Assembly: GCA_033220425.1 (NCBI GenBank)
Contig: CM065652.1
Location: 62,001-126,000 of the forward strand
Direction: 5' to 3'
Source of the DNA: Lepraria neglecta
Lineage: Eukaryota > Ascomycota > Lecanoromycetes > Lecanorales > Stereocaulaceae
Length of the DNA stretch: 64,000 bases
Both the position numbers and the translations under genes were made by a program. Below, piece by piece: positions 34,743-45,865 of this stretch; position 1 is the first letter of the stretch; the number at the start of each line of letters is the position of its first letter. The notes beneath the pieces were generated by a model that saw nothing but the letters and a program-made list of their open reading frames with translations, was not told where the DNA came from and did not search any database.

Positions 34743-35286
34743 GACCAACTGAGGGTTTTGCTGGATTTGTGCTGACTCGGGGGGTTTCAGGCCAACCAGA
34801 GGTGGTTGAAGGACAATTTAAATGCCTTGTATCTTTGTGTTTTAGCGGATACCCAATGCATTTGGAAGGCGTTTGACCCGGTTTGGCACGTTGAATCTTT
34901 ATTTAAGGAGGCTCTATTACGCCCAAGGGCTGCTTAGTGGCTCTAGGAACGAAAGGTTCAAACCCCATTGCAGACCTCTGGACTCAAGGGTGAGCAAAAG
35001 ACTCGCAGATTAGGGAGTGCGAGCTGGAAAAGAACTTTCACGGTACAGTGTCACCAATCAAGTCAGTGGACGGTAGAAAAGCTTTGTATTAAAAACATAC
35101 AGCTATAAAAACTACCCTATCTCAAATTTCAAGCTGACTATAATGGTCAACAGACAAGTTCCAAGTGGCTCATGATGACCAGCTTGGTGTGAAATTCGAT
35201 TATGTACGGGTCCAACATAACATTGCTCACATCCTCGAAGCCCAGTGATTCTGTTGATCAAAGGGGGAAGATCGATCATGTGTGGA
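34743..35286. other. Interval without a supportable gene
   Basis: A B-box-like GGTTCAAACCCC at about 34949 has no matching tRNA fold. Otherwise nothing recognisable. Confidence 0.45.
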
Positions 35287-35740
35287 TTAAAAAATATCGT
35301 CCAAATCCTCGTCTTCGTTCTCTGCTTCTTTCTCGTTCCCATCGTCGTAGTCATCGACGAACCAATCAAGATTCCCACCTTGGACGGTAGGAAACATGGC
35401 AGCGAGGCGGCCGTACCACCAATGAAGGACGTGTTCCGACGGCCAACCGTATAAATCGTCCTCATTCAGCCAGTCAGGGACCGGCCTTTTAGCAGGGGCT
35501 TTTCCCCCTTGTTGCCACCTTGGTGGACTTTTTTCTTCTTGCCACCGGAGTGGTCTTTCTCCACACGCCCCGAGAGGATGTGCCTCGCGGCAATGGTCTT
35601 CCAGTCTTGACTGCCGGACTGCTCGTTACGGCATTTGTTGGCCTTGTGCTTCGGATTCTTGCCACAAACCTTGTTCTTGCAGCGCTGGCCGCATAGTCGT
35701 TCGTGTAGTTTGCCGAAAAACTACACCATTTCAGAGTTAG
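35287..35740 (-). pseudogene. Relic of an unknown Cys-rich / acidic-tail protein
   Basis: The minus strand reads HERLCGQRCKNKVCGKNPK then HKANKCRNEQSGSQDWK and a Lys/Gly-rich linker. After a one-base frameshift in a GGGGGAAAA run near 35,500 it continues as KRPVPDWLNEDDLYGWPSEH and an acidic end (ENEDEDLDDIF). No start codon or upstream exon is clear. The Cys motif is shared with the fragment at 3660-3745, so this is a repeated family I cannot name. Confidence 0.5.
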
Positions 35741-35749
35741 CATTTCTTT

Positions 35750-35826
35750 TTCAAGATGAGTATTGAGCTGGGCTCACGACTCAGGGGGGATTGTCCCTGA
35801 TGTGATAACCACTACACCACTCAGGC
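35750..35826 (-). pseudogene. Truncated tRNA-like sequence
   Basis: From 35826 downward: GCCTGAG, D-arm/A-box GTGTAGTGGTTATCAC, an anticodon stem TCAGG/CCTGA enclosing a long loop, and a damaged T-arm (CCCAGCTCAATA). The D-arm closely resembles those of the two relics near 28 kb. The acceptor 3' strand does not pair, so it is not called a gene. Confidence 0.42.
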
Positions 35827-35898
35827 GATTTTTTGTAGTTTGGGTCTTATGTAGATACATGAAGCCTGCAAATGTTACCATGTCTTGAGCGCAGGACG

Positions 35899-38800
35899 CT
35901 ATGCCAAATTCAACGTGTTCACTCGAGAGGAGCAAGGGTATGAAGACGCGGAGATAGTATTTACCGTGCTCTGTAAGACACTGCTTGGCTTTGAGGCTAG
36001 AGCAGTAGAAATTGTGCTTTGTGGATTACTGCTTGGACTAGACGGAGCAGTAGAAGCAGGTAAAGTCGAACGTGCTGACGATGCAGTAGAAGCCATATTT
36101 GACACAGCATTACTGTAGCTTGAAGCCGGAACAGCAGGAGATAGGCTTAGCGGAGTTGTTGTGATGCTTGCCTTCGTTGTTGCCAGCGAAGATGCAGCAG
36201 TAGCCGGTGGATTTAACAGCCCACATAGCAGACCCACACATGAAGTAATTAGTAGAAGTCCATGGGATAGACTGACGCATAGTAGGTCTGTACAACCATA
36301 GGGAAGGCAAGTCGATCTCGAAGGAAGTGGCAGGAGCCCAAGGGAGAGGCTGACGCACAAAAGATTGGCACAACCGAAGGGCAAAGAGCTCGTCGAAGAA
36401 TATGTGGTTGTAAGGCTACTAGCACTGGTGAAACTAGTTATGGTGCTGGGATTTGAGGCTGAAGACGTTGAAGACATTGAAGTCAGGCCAGTATTTGTTG
36501 CTCTGGAAGTCGATGTAATAGGGTTCGTGCTTTTTACAATTATGCTGGAAGTTGAGCAGGTAGTCGTAGTGGCGAACGGAATCGAAGACGTTGACGATGG
36601 AGCAGAATTTGTGCTTGATATGCTGCTACTAGGGTTCGAAGCGGAAGTGTTGGAAGCAGGCGAATTTACAGGCGTCAATGTAGCAGGACTTGTGCTTGGT
36701 GAAATGCTATTAGGATTAGAGGCAGGATTGAGGAACCGGTGTTAGACAGCGTACTAGTCGCCAGGTTGACTGTTGAGAACGTACTTGACAACGTAATGCT
36801 GGAGGACGTGCCTACAGCAGAGCTGGCCGTCGAGGACGCAGTCGATGTTCCAGTGCTAAACAAGGTGGTAGAAGTCGGATTGGATGTTGAGGATTCACTC
36901 GAGATGCTATTACTGGAAGACAAGCTAGAGAGTGCCGTACTAGAAAAGGCATTGGGCGCAGAGCTCGAGATCGCATTTGATGAACCTGTGCTTGAAGCAG
37001 CAGTAGATGCTGAGCTGGAGGTCGAGCTGGGGACTGAACCAGAAGCCACGCTTGAGAGCGGAGTGCTAGGGGGCAGAGCTGATGACGCTGTCGAAGAAGC
37101 TTGGCTTGAAGGCGAAGTAACCACAGTACTAAAGGAAGAGAATGACAGTGATATGAACACATCTGTACTCGAAGACATTGAAGGCATAGCTGACGATTGC
37201 GTTGAGCTCCCAATTGCTCATGTACTCGAGGTTAAAAACGTAAGTGAGGATGAGCTTTAGGACGACGATGTTCCAGCAGGCGACGTCGCTGGTTGAATTG
37301 ATGAAGACGTGATCAAGGATAGAGTTGAAGTTGACAAAGAGGCGAGAGGCGTCGCGGATTGGCTTGAGGTTGAAGAAGAAGCTAAGGACGTGCTTGAGAT
37401 CGATGATGATAAGATGGAGGTAGTGGGCTGACTTATCGTCGAGGAAGTCATCGAAGGCGGGCTAGGAGTTGTCGACGGAGCTGCGGATGTTGTGGATTGG
37501 GCTATTGTTGAGGACATCGCCGATGTACTTAAGCTGGTAGAAGGCCCGCTAGATGTTCAGGAAGTCAAGGGTGTGCTCAATACCGATGATGAGGTTAGGG
37601 TCGTTACGGCTTGACTTGGGGAAGAAGACATGGTCAGGCTTGTGGTTGAAATTGATGATGAGGCTTGACTCGCTACGGTCGATGGGGCAGTATTCGATGT
37701 TATAAGACTACTTGTGACACTGGAAACTGCTGAGGAGCTTGAGGCGCTCGAAGAAGCGCTCGAAAGGATGCTTGACGAAGCAGTCGTGGCGGTCGGCGGA
37801 GCGGGACTTGATATTGAAAGACTACTTAAAAAATTAGAACGCGCGGAGGAGCCTGAGGGGTTCGAAGAAGCATTTGAGTAGACGTTCGAAGAAGCAACGC
37901 TGGAGGGCGATGTTGTGCCTGCAGAGGTGCTGACGGACGGCGAGACAACTGAAAACACTGATGTAGCCATAGACGAGACACTGCTAGAGCCAGTGCTTGG
38001 GGAACTACTGGGACTGGACAAAGATGTCGAGCTAGGCGTGTTTGAGTTGAGGAGACAAGGGAGCTGCTTGGAGACGGCGAGATACTTGAGGACATTCCAG
38101 ATGGCGACAACAGAGAGCTAGAGCCAGTTTTTGAGGGAGTTCCAGAGCTGGATGATGATGTGGTACCAGGCAAACTAGTCGTTGAGAAATAGTCTGACCT
38201 GCAGAGCTGCTCGACGATATGCTTAGTACACTACTTGTGAAGAGACTGGTCATTTCGACTGAGCTGCTTGTTCCCGAGCTCAAAGAAGGAATGCTCGGAC
38301 CATTTAAAGAAGTAAAGCTTGGCGGACCAGGAGTCGAGAAACTCATCACACCCGCTGGGCTGCTTGTCACGTAAATGGAGCATTGTGTACTACTAGTCAT
38401 TGCAGGTGCAGCGCTGCTCGAGTGGGAGTTCACCGAGGAAAGGCTGGTAATAGATGAAAATATCGGGCCCGGAAGACTTGTGGTGGAAATTGTGGACTGA
38501 GTAGCAGAGCTGCTCGTCACAGACAGAGAGCTGGACCCAGAGCTTGTAAATCCACCGGGAGTGGCCAGAGATGCGGAACTAGGCAGACTAGTTGTCGAGA
38601 AGACAGTCTGACCAGTAGAGCTGCTCGCTGGGGACGAGGTGCTAAGCACGTTACTAGTCGACTAAACAGTCGTCTGGACGGGGCTGCTTGTTTCTGAGCT
38701 CAAAGCAGAAATGCTGGGACTGGATGAAGATGTCGAACTGGGAATATTTGTAGTCGAAAATGTTGACTGAGCAGCAGAGCTGCTCGTGAAGGACGGCGAA

Positions 38801-39905
38801 CTAAGTGCACTACTTGTCGAAACAGCGGCGGTAGGTGCAGAGCTACTCGATTGGGAGTTCACAGAGGAAAGGCTGAGACTAGATGAAGATGTCGAGCTAG
38901 GAATACCTGTAGTCGAAACTGTTGACTGAGCAGCAGAGCTGCTGGCTGAGGATGATATTGTATATGCCCCACTAGTCAAAGGTATCGTCGTCTGAACTGA
39001 ACTACTCGTTTCGGAGCTCGAAGAGGAAATGCTGGGACCAGCCAAAGAAATGGAGCTAGATAGACTTGTCGTCGAAAAGCTAGACTAAGCCGCAGAAGTC
39101 CTCGTAGTAAACGTATCGTCCATCTCACTAGCAGGCGTAGCAGTCGGCGTAGGAATCGGAACACTCGTTTTCGAGCTTAAATCGACTGGCGTTGAGATTG
39201 GAACAGGAGTCGAGCTGAATTTCGTGGTGGCTCTAGACGAATTGGCAAATCGGGTGAAAGAATTTGTAACTGGCGGACCCACAGGTGTCGTCAGAGGGAC
39301 TGTGCTTGGCGGAACGACGGTTGTGATCATGTCTCTTATGGTGGATGAATTATCATCCATGGTGATGGTGGGAGGCGGTGGGATTGTGAAGTCACCATTA
39401 GAGGTACTTGAGGTGTCCGATCCCGCAGCTGGCAAACTGTTGATAGAGGGCGTGGGTATTGTGAAGCCTGCTGTGGAAGTGGAGGAGCTTGCCCCTGGGT
39501 CGTAGGGAGACGAAATTGACGTCTGGGTTGCGACGGCTGAGCTGCTACTGACGATTGAGCACTGCTGGTCGAGAGACTAGAGCTCGTCGAACTTGCGGCC
39601 GCTGAACTAGAGCTGCTTGGCGAGATCAGCGAATACACTTGCCCCCTATCCTCTCCTCCACAGCTTCATCCAGATTGTCAAGGCATGGGCCATCGCACTC
39701 GCCATTGGGTTCCGCGACCGAATTCGCAACCAAGGTATTTCCACAAACGCAGATATTGCCGTCTCCCACTTTAAAGGACTTTGATCCTTCACACAAGAAC
39801 CCGCAATATGTGACATTGTAGACTGTATATACTGCCCCTGGCTGCACGGCGTTACCTACAAAGCATCCGGCGTAGTTGCAGGTTGGTTAGGCTAGGCTTC
39901 CACTC
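35899..39905 (-). pseudogene. Broken WSC-domain protein with Ser/Thr-rich stalk
   Basis: Near 39,630-39,890 the minus strand encodes a WSC domain: CNYAGCFVGNAVQPG, TYCGFLCEGSKSF, ICVCGNTL, CDGPC, ERIGG. A Thr/Pro-rich piece precedes it behind a TAA. One base is missing in a G run near 39,650; past it the frame continues into a Ser/Thr-rich stalk of over 1,200 codons spread across all three frames. In-frame stops follow AAQS-like repeats (TAG where CAG is expected, near 39,090 and 38,660). The stalk is repetitive at about 420 bp scale (compare 38277 and 38697, both starting GAGCTCAAAG). WSC proteins with such stalks are cell-wall stress sensors or wall proteins; no membrane anchor was found. 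The locus looks dead, though low-complexity sequence can hide assembly errors. Confidence 0.62.
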
Positions 39906-40931
39906 GTGGTTGTTGGTGGCGTTAGAACGATTATTGATATCGTGCTAGGGATTTTTGGGGCAGCATGACCGCTAAAGAGGTAATTGGATTTTGTGATGAT
40001 GCTGGTGAGCTACTAGATTGGGGTATTGTATTAGTGGATAGAGTGGAGGGAGCGTTAGTTATAGTAAGTAACGCTCGCTGGCGGCGCAGCATTCGTAGGC
40101 GCCTGTATAGGTACAACGATAGTGTGCGCCCTGCTGAGAACCTCGCAGACTATTCACTTCGTCAACCGAATCCACGGCTAAGACAGGCCGAGCCAATTCC
40201 TGGTTACCAGGCCAAAAAGACGCTTACCTTCTCCCGGACTCTGCTGAGCTTGTAAGAATAGTATCGAAGCTAATGGTAAGAACCAAAATCCGGCCATGGG
40301 TATCTTCGCGCCGCTGGAAGATACATACAAGCGTAAAAGGGTTGCAACTCAACGCTACAAACAGTAAGTCGCGACATTGACGTCGATGACACGACGAAAT
40401 CAACTTTCGTTGCCCATTTTTTTAGGTAGCATCCTGCCAAAACAGCGATTTGAGACAATAGTTGCCAGGGAGACTTTGGAATGTGGGAACCATCTAAGAC
40501 ATCGCGTGGTTCCCATGAAGAATCTCGTAGACACTTGCACATCATGACTCCTATCACAATAGTCAATGATACCTTGTAGATTCTGCTCATCGTTCTCCGT
40601 AGATCTGTACAGAGGACGACACTGTCCAGAAATCTTCGCACACTGTGTACAGGATTGAGAAATCGGATCGTCTTCAGTCACTTAGCAATACATATGGCTG
40701 GCATGGGGCGTAAGTTAGTACAACAACAATGAGCTTCTAAGCCCATCCAACCGAGAATCTCCGCTGTCCGAAGTCCGAGATGGATAGTATCCGACTGCAT
40801 AGCTTCCTTTCCTAAATATCGAAACACAAGGGGTATCCGCTGACTATGAATACACAACTGAAAAGGACTGAGAACGAATATCGAGGGGGAAATTCCCAAT
40901 CTTACGAATAGATACTGCACACCACTCGCTG
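39906..40931. other. Interval between WSC relic and Net1-like gene
   Basis: Part (to about 40,250) may be further decayed exons of the WSC relic, since Pro/Thr-rich minus-strand text occurs there (VPIQAPTNAAPPASVTYYN). The rest shows no recognisable content. Confidence 0.4.
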
Positions 40932-43900
40932 CTACTGTCGAACACCACGGACAAGCCTAGCAACTACGCAAAATGTTAGGGCAATCTTCTGTGGCTTTTA
41001 AGAGAAACGTACGCTTCATCACACCTCTCAAACCGGGGATGCGGCCTGAATTGGACTTCGAGCCTGTCTGACTGCTATCTGCGGCTTTTTCATCATCCGA
41101 GTTGTTTTCTTCATCCTCACTACTCGAACTTTCTGTCTCGTCGTCTCCCGTAGCTATGGGCGCAGTAGTCTGATAAATAGGTACATCATATATCGACTCG
41201 GCCTTTGCCGTTTTTTTCAATTCGGAGAGCTTCGGATATCTGTAGTAAGCGGGATGAGTACCATGTCGATCAAGCTTTGGGTAGCTTAGCGGAGCTGGCT
41301 TTTCTTGGGCGGAATTTTTCCCAGTCGCTGGAGTTTGTGCTGAATCATTAGGCACAGATTGGTCAAATTCTCCCTGTAACCGTTTGTCGGCGCTTTGGTC
41401 AATGCGCTTCACATGACTGTTCATTGAGGCAGTTGTCTGAGATCGAGCTTTAGAAGACGACGAATCTTGTGAAGATTGAGTCACGGGTGTGGCTTTGGGA
41501 GACAAGACCAAGACCTTGACAACCTTACTAGAGCTGTTGTTGATCTTGGGGGCGGTATTGCCGTTCGGCTCGTTATCCGAATCCTCTTCTGATGATGAGC
41601 CAGACTCTTCACTTGAGTCAGACTTCGAAGTGTCGGAATCATCCGCCGAATCAGAGCTCAGCGAGGTCGTTCCACGCGTTGCCTGAGCGGGGGATCGAGA
41701 AGTCGACGCTTGCTGAGATGATGTAACAGCGCGAGAGATTGAACGGGCAGGAAGAGCTGGAGTCACAGTGGTATCCATTTCAACTTTGATCTTGTGGATT
41801 TCCGGGTCTATGAGGGCGTCAGACGGGTCCGACTTTGCAGCGACTTCTTCTAGGGAAGATTTCATTCGTCGAGCAGACTTCTTTGAGCTTGGGCCAGCCT
41901 TGGAACTGCCATTAGGCCAAACTTCTTCGTCCGGCAGGAAAGACGACATTGAATCTTCGCTAGTGGAAGAGAAATCCTCTATTTCTTGTTTCGATATCGG
42001 CTCGGCGGGGATTGGAGGATTGATTACGCGATCTTTCCCCTTCACGTTCCTGGTTATGTTAAGCTTCATCTGAATCATATCCTTCTTGGCACCAGATGTC
42101 TTCGCGGCTTGACTACCAGAGCCGTTAGTTGCTGAAGTTGATTTCAAGGACTCTGATTGAGTTGGTGTCCCTGAGAGTATCTCTCTATTGATCTCGAGCA
42201 AGGATTTGAAGGGTCTGCTTCGTGCTGTGTTGGAATCTGTCTTGATCGGGCTTGGGGAACTGCCATTTTTGGGCCCTGCATTGTCCTCTAGGCCGTCCAT
42301 GAAAAAGACAGAGTGACGAAGCGCGCTGGAGCCTTGCTTGAGAGCGCTACGAAGTGGTCTTTCCAGATTCTTGGCCGATTTGGCCGCCAAAGGACTTGAG
42401 GTTATCATTTCACCCTGATTCGAGGAAGATTTCGTGACTGAAGACCTTGGAAGTGCAGGCGTCATAGTCTTACGGCTTTGACCTGCAACACTGCTTAGAT
42501 CCGAGGGAGTAGAAGATTGACGGCTCCGATCATCTGACGTTTCTCTGAACTTCCGAACGGTCCGCTCTAACATAGGTGTACTTTGCTTCTTCAACGTCTT
42601 CTCTTCTCCCTCGGGATTAACATTTTTGCCACTCTTCTCAACTTCTTGTTGGACTTCCTTGGCGTTAGCTTGGGCCCTTTTGTAGGCTCGTTTCCCTTCA
42701 TGCGATTTTTCTTCTTCGGCAGCTTTCGCCCTGTCAGCTCGTCTTTGGATATCTAATTCTTTACGCCTTGCCTTGTCCTGGTCGGTCCTTGGTATGTAAG
42801 TCCTCTTTTTGGGTTCGGCAGATGTTGCATCTCTGAATTTCATCTCTGAGAGCGCTGGATTCTCGGAATCCGTAACTGCAGGTGCTTTTGCGTGTAGTTC
42901 TGTCTCGCCAGGTGTTGCGTCTTTGGTTTTAGTGTTAGCTGGTATTGCACCCTTTGGGTCCGCCTCTGCGGATGTTGCACTTATGGGCTTCGTGTTGGTA
43001 GGGGCTGTTGCTTTGGGTATCGGGGTCCTCGGTGTTGCCGCGATGGGCTTCGATTCCACAGGTATGACCGCACTGTGTTTCGACGCTGCCTGTGCTTTTC
43101 TCTTCTCGAGCTTCTCGGCCTCAAGATGTTTAGCACTGTCTGCAGCTAACATCATCTTCTCGGCCTGTTCTGACAAGGCCTTCTCCCTCGCGTGCTGCTC
43201 TTGTACTCGTCGTTCGGCCGTTTCCCTCTCATTGGCTAGCTGCTTCTCCTTCGATTTCGTCTCATGGAGACGTTTCGCCTCAGCGATCTCCTCTTCGTTC
43301 GTTTTGGCCTGGCTGGCCCTACGGGCCTCCGCCAGCTTCTCAGCCCTTCCTGTCTCCGCATCTCGTCCAGCATCTTGAGCTGGAACACCGTTAGTAAGGC
43401 TTCCGGCTTCACCGTTTTCGTCTCGTTCGGAGGACACCGATCCCTCCAATCGCTTGTCCTGGGTGGGCTTTTGGGAGGCTTTGGTGTCGTTCTCAGAGTC
43501 TTGCGATCCAGCAGTAGTAGCCTGTGATGAATATTGACTTATGTCTGACTTGACCTTTACAGCGCATTCTTCTTGTCTTTGCTGCTTCGAGACCGCGTTT
43601 TGAAGTTGATCTAGTCCATTCTCCTCCTGGTTGAGAGTGTCGTCATGCTGGGTTTCGATGTTATCATGACTGGGGACTGGAAGCTCCCTCAATGGAGCCC
43701 GTACTCGGTTGTCCCGTGAAACAGGAAAGGACTCCTCCAGAAACTCGCCCTCGTTGCGGTCTTTTCCTAAGGCGAGCGGCACACGAGGCGAGACAAAGCA
43801 TCCTGGGGTTGTGTGATTAAGCTTCAGTCGCTTCACACTGTGCATGCGCTGCTTTTCGCAGAAATAATCGCTGTCTGATTCAATGGGGTCATAGACGTCG

Positions 43901-45224
43901 CCATCACTTCCACGCCTGGCTTGTTCCTCGAAGGTGGTGTCAACACAAGTCTGCTTGCGCTTCAGAGGCGTCCGTGAAGTGGTCCCTGAAGTTCCACTTC
44001 TTTGCCGCTCGCCTCCATTGCTGGTACTTACAAATTCGTCCACCAAGTTCTTGATCGATTTCGGTTCGGATGTCGATGTCGACACGAAAGCCGGAACAGA
44101 GAACTGGCCTATGTGGATGTCGCCGTTTTTTTGGTCGACAGCCGCAGCATTGAAAGTGCTATCGGGTCGTGCCTCATCGACATCGCCATTTGTCTGTTCG
44201 ACGGGCGCACCTTCTTGCTCATGGGGTGGCACCTCATCAAGTGATAATCTTAGCTCAGGCGATTCCGACTTTGTGATTTCTCGGTCGAGATCGATTATGG
44301 TTCTGAAGGCTCCGTTGACAGCTTGCGATCCCCTGCTAGGTGGTGAGTCAGGGATTGTAGAAACATATATTTGGTCCGCATGGATCTGGTCTTGTGGGCT
44401 AATGAGGGAAAGAGATTTTGGGGTGCCATACGGATTGGGTTCTACATACGACATTAGCACTTTCTAGCAATATGATAGCATAGCTGGTTTCAGAGGTAGG
44501 CAACGTACGCTGCTTTTCAGGCGACCTTTGCGAACCCATAGTCTGATGTATAGATCCTTGTGCGGTAGATACCTGAGAGGGGTAATGCCTTTCCACCTGT
44601 CCTTCCCGCGAAATTATTGGCTGATCTGGATTGAGGGTGTCTTCAGGACGCATGTCTCGTGTCCTCTGTCGCTTCCCAGATCTGTTCGGCGTTTCACCCC
44701 TGAGCAATTCGATGCCACCTTGACGCCTTTGCAGCGCATCGGGCAGTAGACGCTTGGGTGGTCTTGCTGCTGACCCTGGCATGAGCGAGCCAAATCGTTG
44801 TATCCGCTGTAGGTCTCGAAGCTCGGCTGGATCAGGTGGGTCTCGAGGGACCAGCACCATCGAAGTGATCGGGACTTCTTTGGTCGTTCCTCTGTCATCG
44901 AAGAAGTCGCCCACTCTATCGTCCATGTTCAGTGGTTCGCCATAGCCAGTGTTGATGCATTTATCGTTCAGCGACCTAGTTGATCGCGCGTAAGAGCCAG
45001 GTATGATCTCACTCGAGTGATGTGTAGCTAGGTCTCACTCACCCGTAGCCAACGTAAGTCTTCGCCCATCTCTCATGTATCTTGTCGCGGAGATCTTCAA
45101 TTGTATCATCCTCCAAGCAAGGTTGACCCATTATGATGGTTGCATCGTCGTACGCTTTCTCACTGGGGAACGATCCTCGCTCTTGCCAAGGCAGCACCTT
45201 GACCTGAAGCCGGAGGCGTGCCAT
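40932..45224 (-). CDS. Net1/Dnt1-like nucleolar protein
   Basis: Predicted as complement(join(40932..40963, 41013..44441, 44509..44975, 45043..45224)), 1,369 residues; all introns are GT-AG and keep phase. The N-terminal 110 residues (MARLRLQVKVLPW; TIEDLRDKIHERWAKTYV; MDDRVGDFFDDRG) fit the ubiquitin-like domain of Cdc14-binding Net1/Dnt1 proteins (Cytokin_check_N). Then comes a long disordered, charged region with a Glu/Lys/Arg-rich coiled coil near residues 600-680 (EKLAEARRASQAKTNEEEIA), many SP/TP sites, Ser/Asp-rich acidic patches (SSDSADDSDTSKSDSSEESG) and a conserved motif YYRYPKLSELKK near the end. Net1 anchors Cdc14 phosphatase in the nucleolus and supports rDNA silencing. The family call rests on the N-terminal domain and architecture, so it is moderately sure. 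Confidence 0.7.
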
Positions 45225-45865
45225 CTTTTGCAGGTCAATTAGCTCATGACGCAGTAGCTCTGTAATAAGATGTAGGAGAAAGCTGAAGCTGAACGCGCAG
45301 TGCGCATTGGTGTAGAGCTGTGAAAGAAGGTACTCGAACGCGTGAAAGTGAGCTGTCAATTCTCACTTTCAATTGAAGCTTCCCATTGGTGTATCGGCAC
45401 TTTGCCGCCGAGTACCGACGCTAGCCCAGTCAAAGTCTTGGCACAACGATGCTCCGGTCCACATTTCCAGAACACTACAGATACACTGTCAGCGCATCTA
45501 AAGTTCTTCCTACATCCTAGGCTTCTAATCCAGGAACATCTAACGACATTGACTTGTCGATTTTACGAGAACCTAGTTTGGTCGCCACTGCTTAGCTCAA
45601 TTGACAATTTGAAACAATCTTCGCAGTGGCTGAATTGTGAAGAAGTAAGGTTTTGGCCATGCCATTTCATTGTCTATACAAGCTTTGAATCTCATGCAGA
45701 CCAAATGCTGTCGTTGCTAGATATCTTGAAGTGTCTATAAGCTAATGATCAACGATTGCGTCAACCCGCCACCTCCCCCCAAGCCATGGAGACCATGCTA
45801 AGATCCATAATATCAAAGAACGTCCATAGAAATCATCTGTTTTGTCCACCTCTATAATTGCACTT
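45225..45865. other. Interval between Net1-like and sugar transporter genes
   Basis: 641 bp: promoter side of the Net1-like gene and 3' side of the transporter. A 132-codon plus-strand frame here has no recognisable content. Confidence 0.45.

Noticed and set aside
34920-34995. tRNA gene suggested by GGTTCAAACCCC
   Set aside because: Only a B-box-like element is present; no D-arm, anticodon stem or acceptor pairing could be drawn.
36365-37260. Long plus-strand frames rich in Val, Leu and Glu (126 and 173 codons)
   Set aside because: They are the antisense of the Ser/Thr-rich stalk repeats; repeated AGC/TCT-type codons automatically give open antisense frames.
42809-43378. 189-codon plus-strand frame rich in Ala, Phe and Ser
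   Set aside because: Antisense of the Lys/Glu/Ala-rich region of the Net1-like gene, whose splice-consistent frame is far longer.
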